Assembly: GCA_900549455.1 (NCBI GenBank)
Contig: UROM01000037.1
Coordinates: 1-14,308, forward strand
Source of the DNA: an uncultured Collinsella sp.
Lineage (GTDB): Bacteria > Actinomycetota > Coriobacteriia > Coriobacteriales > Coriobacteriaceae
Reading direction: 5' to 3'
Length of the DNA: 14,308 bases
Below the pieces are notes generated by a model. That model was not told where the DNA came from and ran no database searches. It saw nothing but the letters and a program-made list of their open reading frames with translations. This document shows positions 14,048 through 14,308 of the stretch, piece after piece; position 1 is the stretch's first letter, and each line of letters starts with the position of its first letter. The position numbers and the translations under genes were made by a program.

Positions 14048-14282
14048 TTAGAACTCGGCAAATTCGGGATCGCCGACCTCGATCTCCTCGCGCCCCGCCA
14101 TAAGCTCGCGCATCTTAGCGCAAAACGGCCCCTGCTCCCCCGCTTTAAACACCAAATGAAGTGTCACGGCATCCGCGTAATCGGTATCCGAAACCTTGGC
14201 ACCCGAATCCTGCGCCAAACGAAGCACCTGCTCATACTGCGGATAGGCCACATGCACGTCAACAGGCACGACGCTCGTCATC
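14048..14282 (-). CDS. YigZ/IMPACT family protein, C-terminal part only
   Basis: The last 77 complete codons of a gene whose 5' part is cut off by the sequencing adapter. The segment VDVHVAYPQYEQVLRLAQDS, then SDTDYADAVTLHLVF, fits the C-terminal ferredoxin-like domain (DUF1949) that follows the N-terminal IMPACT domain in YigZ proteins of about 200-220 residues. YigZ relatives are linked to translation or to control of GCN2-like responses, but the bacterial role is not settled. The apparent MCIRDR start is adapter-encoded and must not be annotated as the N-terminus. Confidence 0.65.
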
Positions 14283-14308
14283 CTGTCTCTTATACACATC
14301 TCCGAGCC
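14283..14308 (-). other. Nextera read-2 adapter (library artefact)
   Basis: CTGTCTCTTATACACATCT (14283-14301) is the reverse complement of the Tn5 mosaic end, and 14302-14308 (CCGAGCC) begins the read-2 adapter. Together with 5-37 it shows that both ends of the contig are library ends, not natural DNA ends. Confidence 0.98.

Noticed and set aside
1..14308. Circular element or complete phage/plasmid
   Set aside because: The matching ends are the two library adapters; both terminal genes are truncated and no replication, mobilisation, phage, tRNA, rRNA or CRISPR features were seen.

Overview
The window is a 14.2 kb piece of bacterial chromosome. It is GC-rich and tightly packed, with conventional Shine-Dalgarno sites. 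The gene content (molybdate/molybdopterin genes, a double-cubane 2-hydroxyacyl-CoA dehydratase-like protein, a C_GCAxxG_C_C cysteine protein, a CLC-F-type channel) and the base composition suggest a strictly anaerobic, gut-type actinobacterium of the Coriobacteriia, most likely Collinsella-like. The taxon is inferred from protein character only. Both ends are untrimmed Nextera sequencing adapter (5-37 and 14283-14308), so true genomic DNA runs from 38 to 14282 and both terminal genes are cut by the fragment ends, not by biology.

Layout. 38-763 (-): 5' part of a double-cubane/HgdB-family protein, behind a 430 bp leader region that holds a candidate promoter, a 22-codon micro-ORF with an excellent ribosome binding site, dyads and a hairpin. 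1191-4648 (-): molybdate ABC importer modA-modB-modC, closed by an intrinsic terminator; ModB carries an unusual ~190-residue secreted domain in front of its permease. Two distinct dyad-symmetry elements lie around the modA promoter. 4852-6604 (-): moeA-mog, the molybdenum-insertion steps of molybdopterin cofactor synthesis, again with their own terminator. Import and cofactor genes together form a molybdenum island.

6814-9285 (+): a CLC-family protein with the selectivity-filter pattern of fluoride/proton antiporters, followed by a diacylglycerol/lipid kinase. 9372-9752 (-): a small GGQ release-factor-like rescue protein, bracketed by two near-perfect palindromes that share a GGGACTGT core. 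9836-10414 (-): xanthine phosphoribosyltransferase. 10574-11878 (-): a DHA2-type MFS efflux protein whose start codon lies only 26 nt behind a strong intrinsic terminator. 12020-13303 (-): an O-acetylhomoserine sulfhydrylase-type PLP enzyme. 13534-13980 (+): the C_GCAxxG_C_C protein, preceded by a strong hairpin that abuts its ribosome binding site. 14048-14282 (-): C-terminal part of a YigZ/IMPACT-family protein.

Most of this is core metabolism and transport. I do not see phage, CRISPR, insertion sequences, tRNA or rRNA. The less ordinary parts are the ModB fusion, the operator array upstream of modA, the micro-ORF leader, the palindromes around the release-factor gene, and two genes placed directly behind terminator hairpins.
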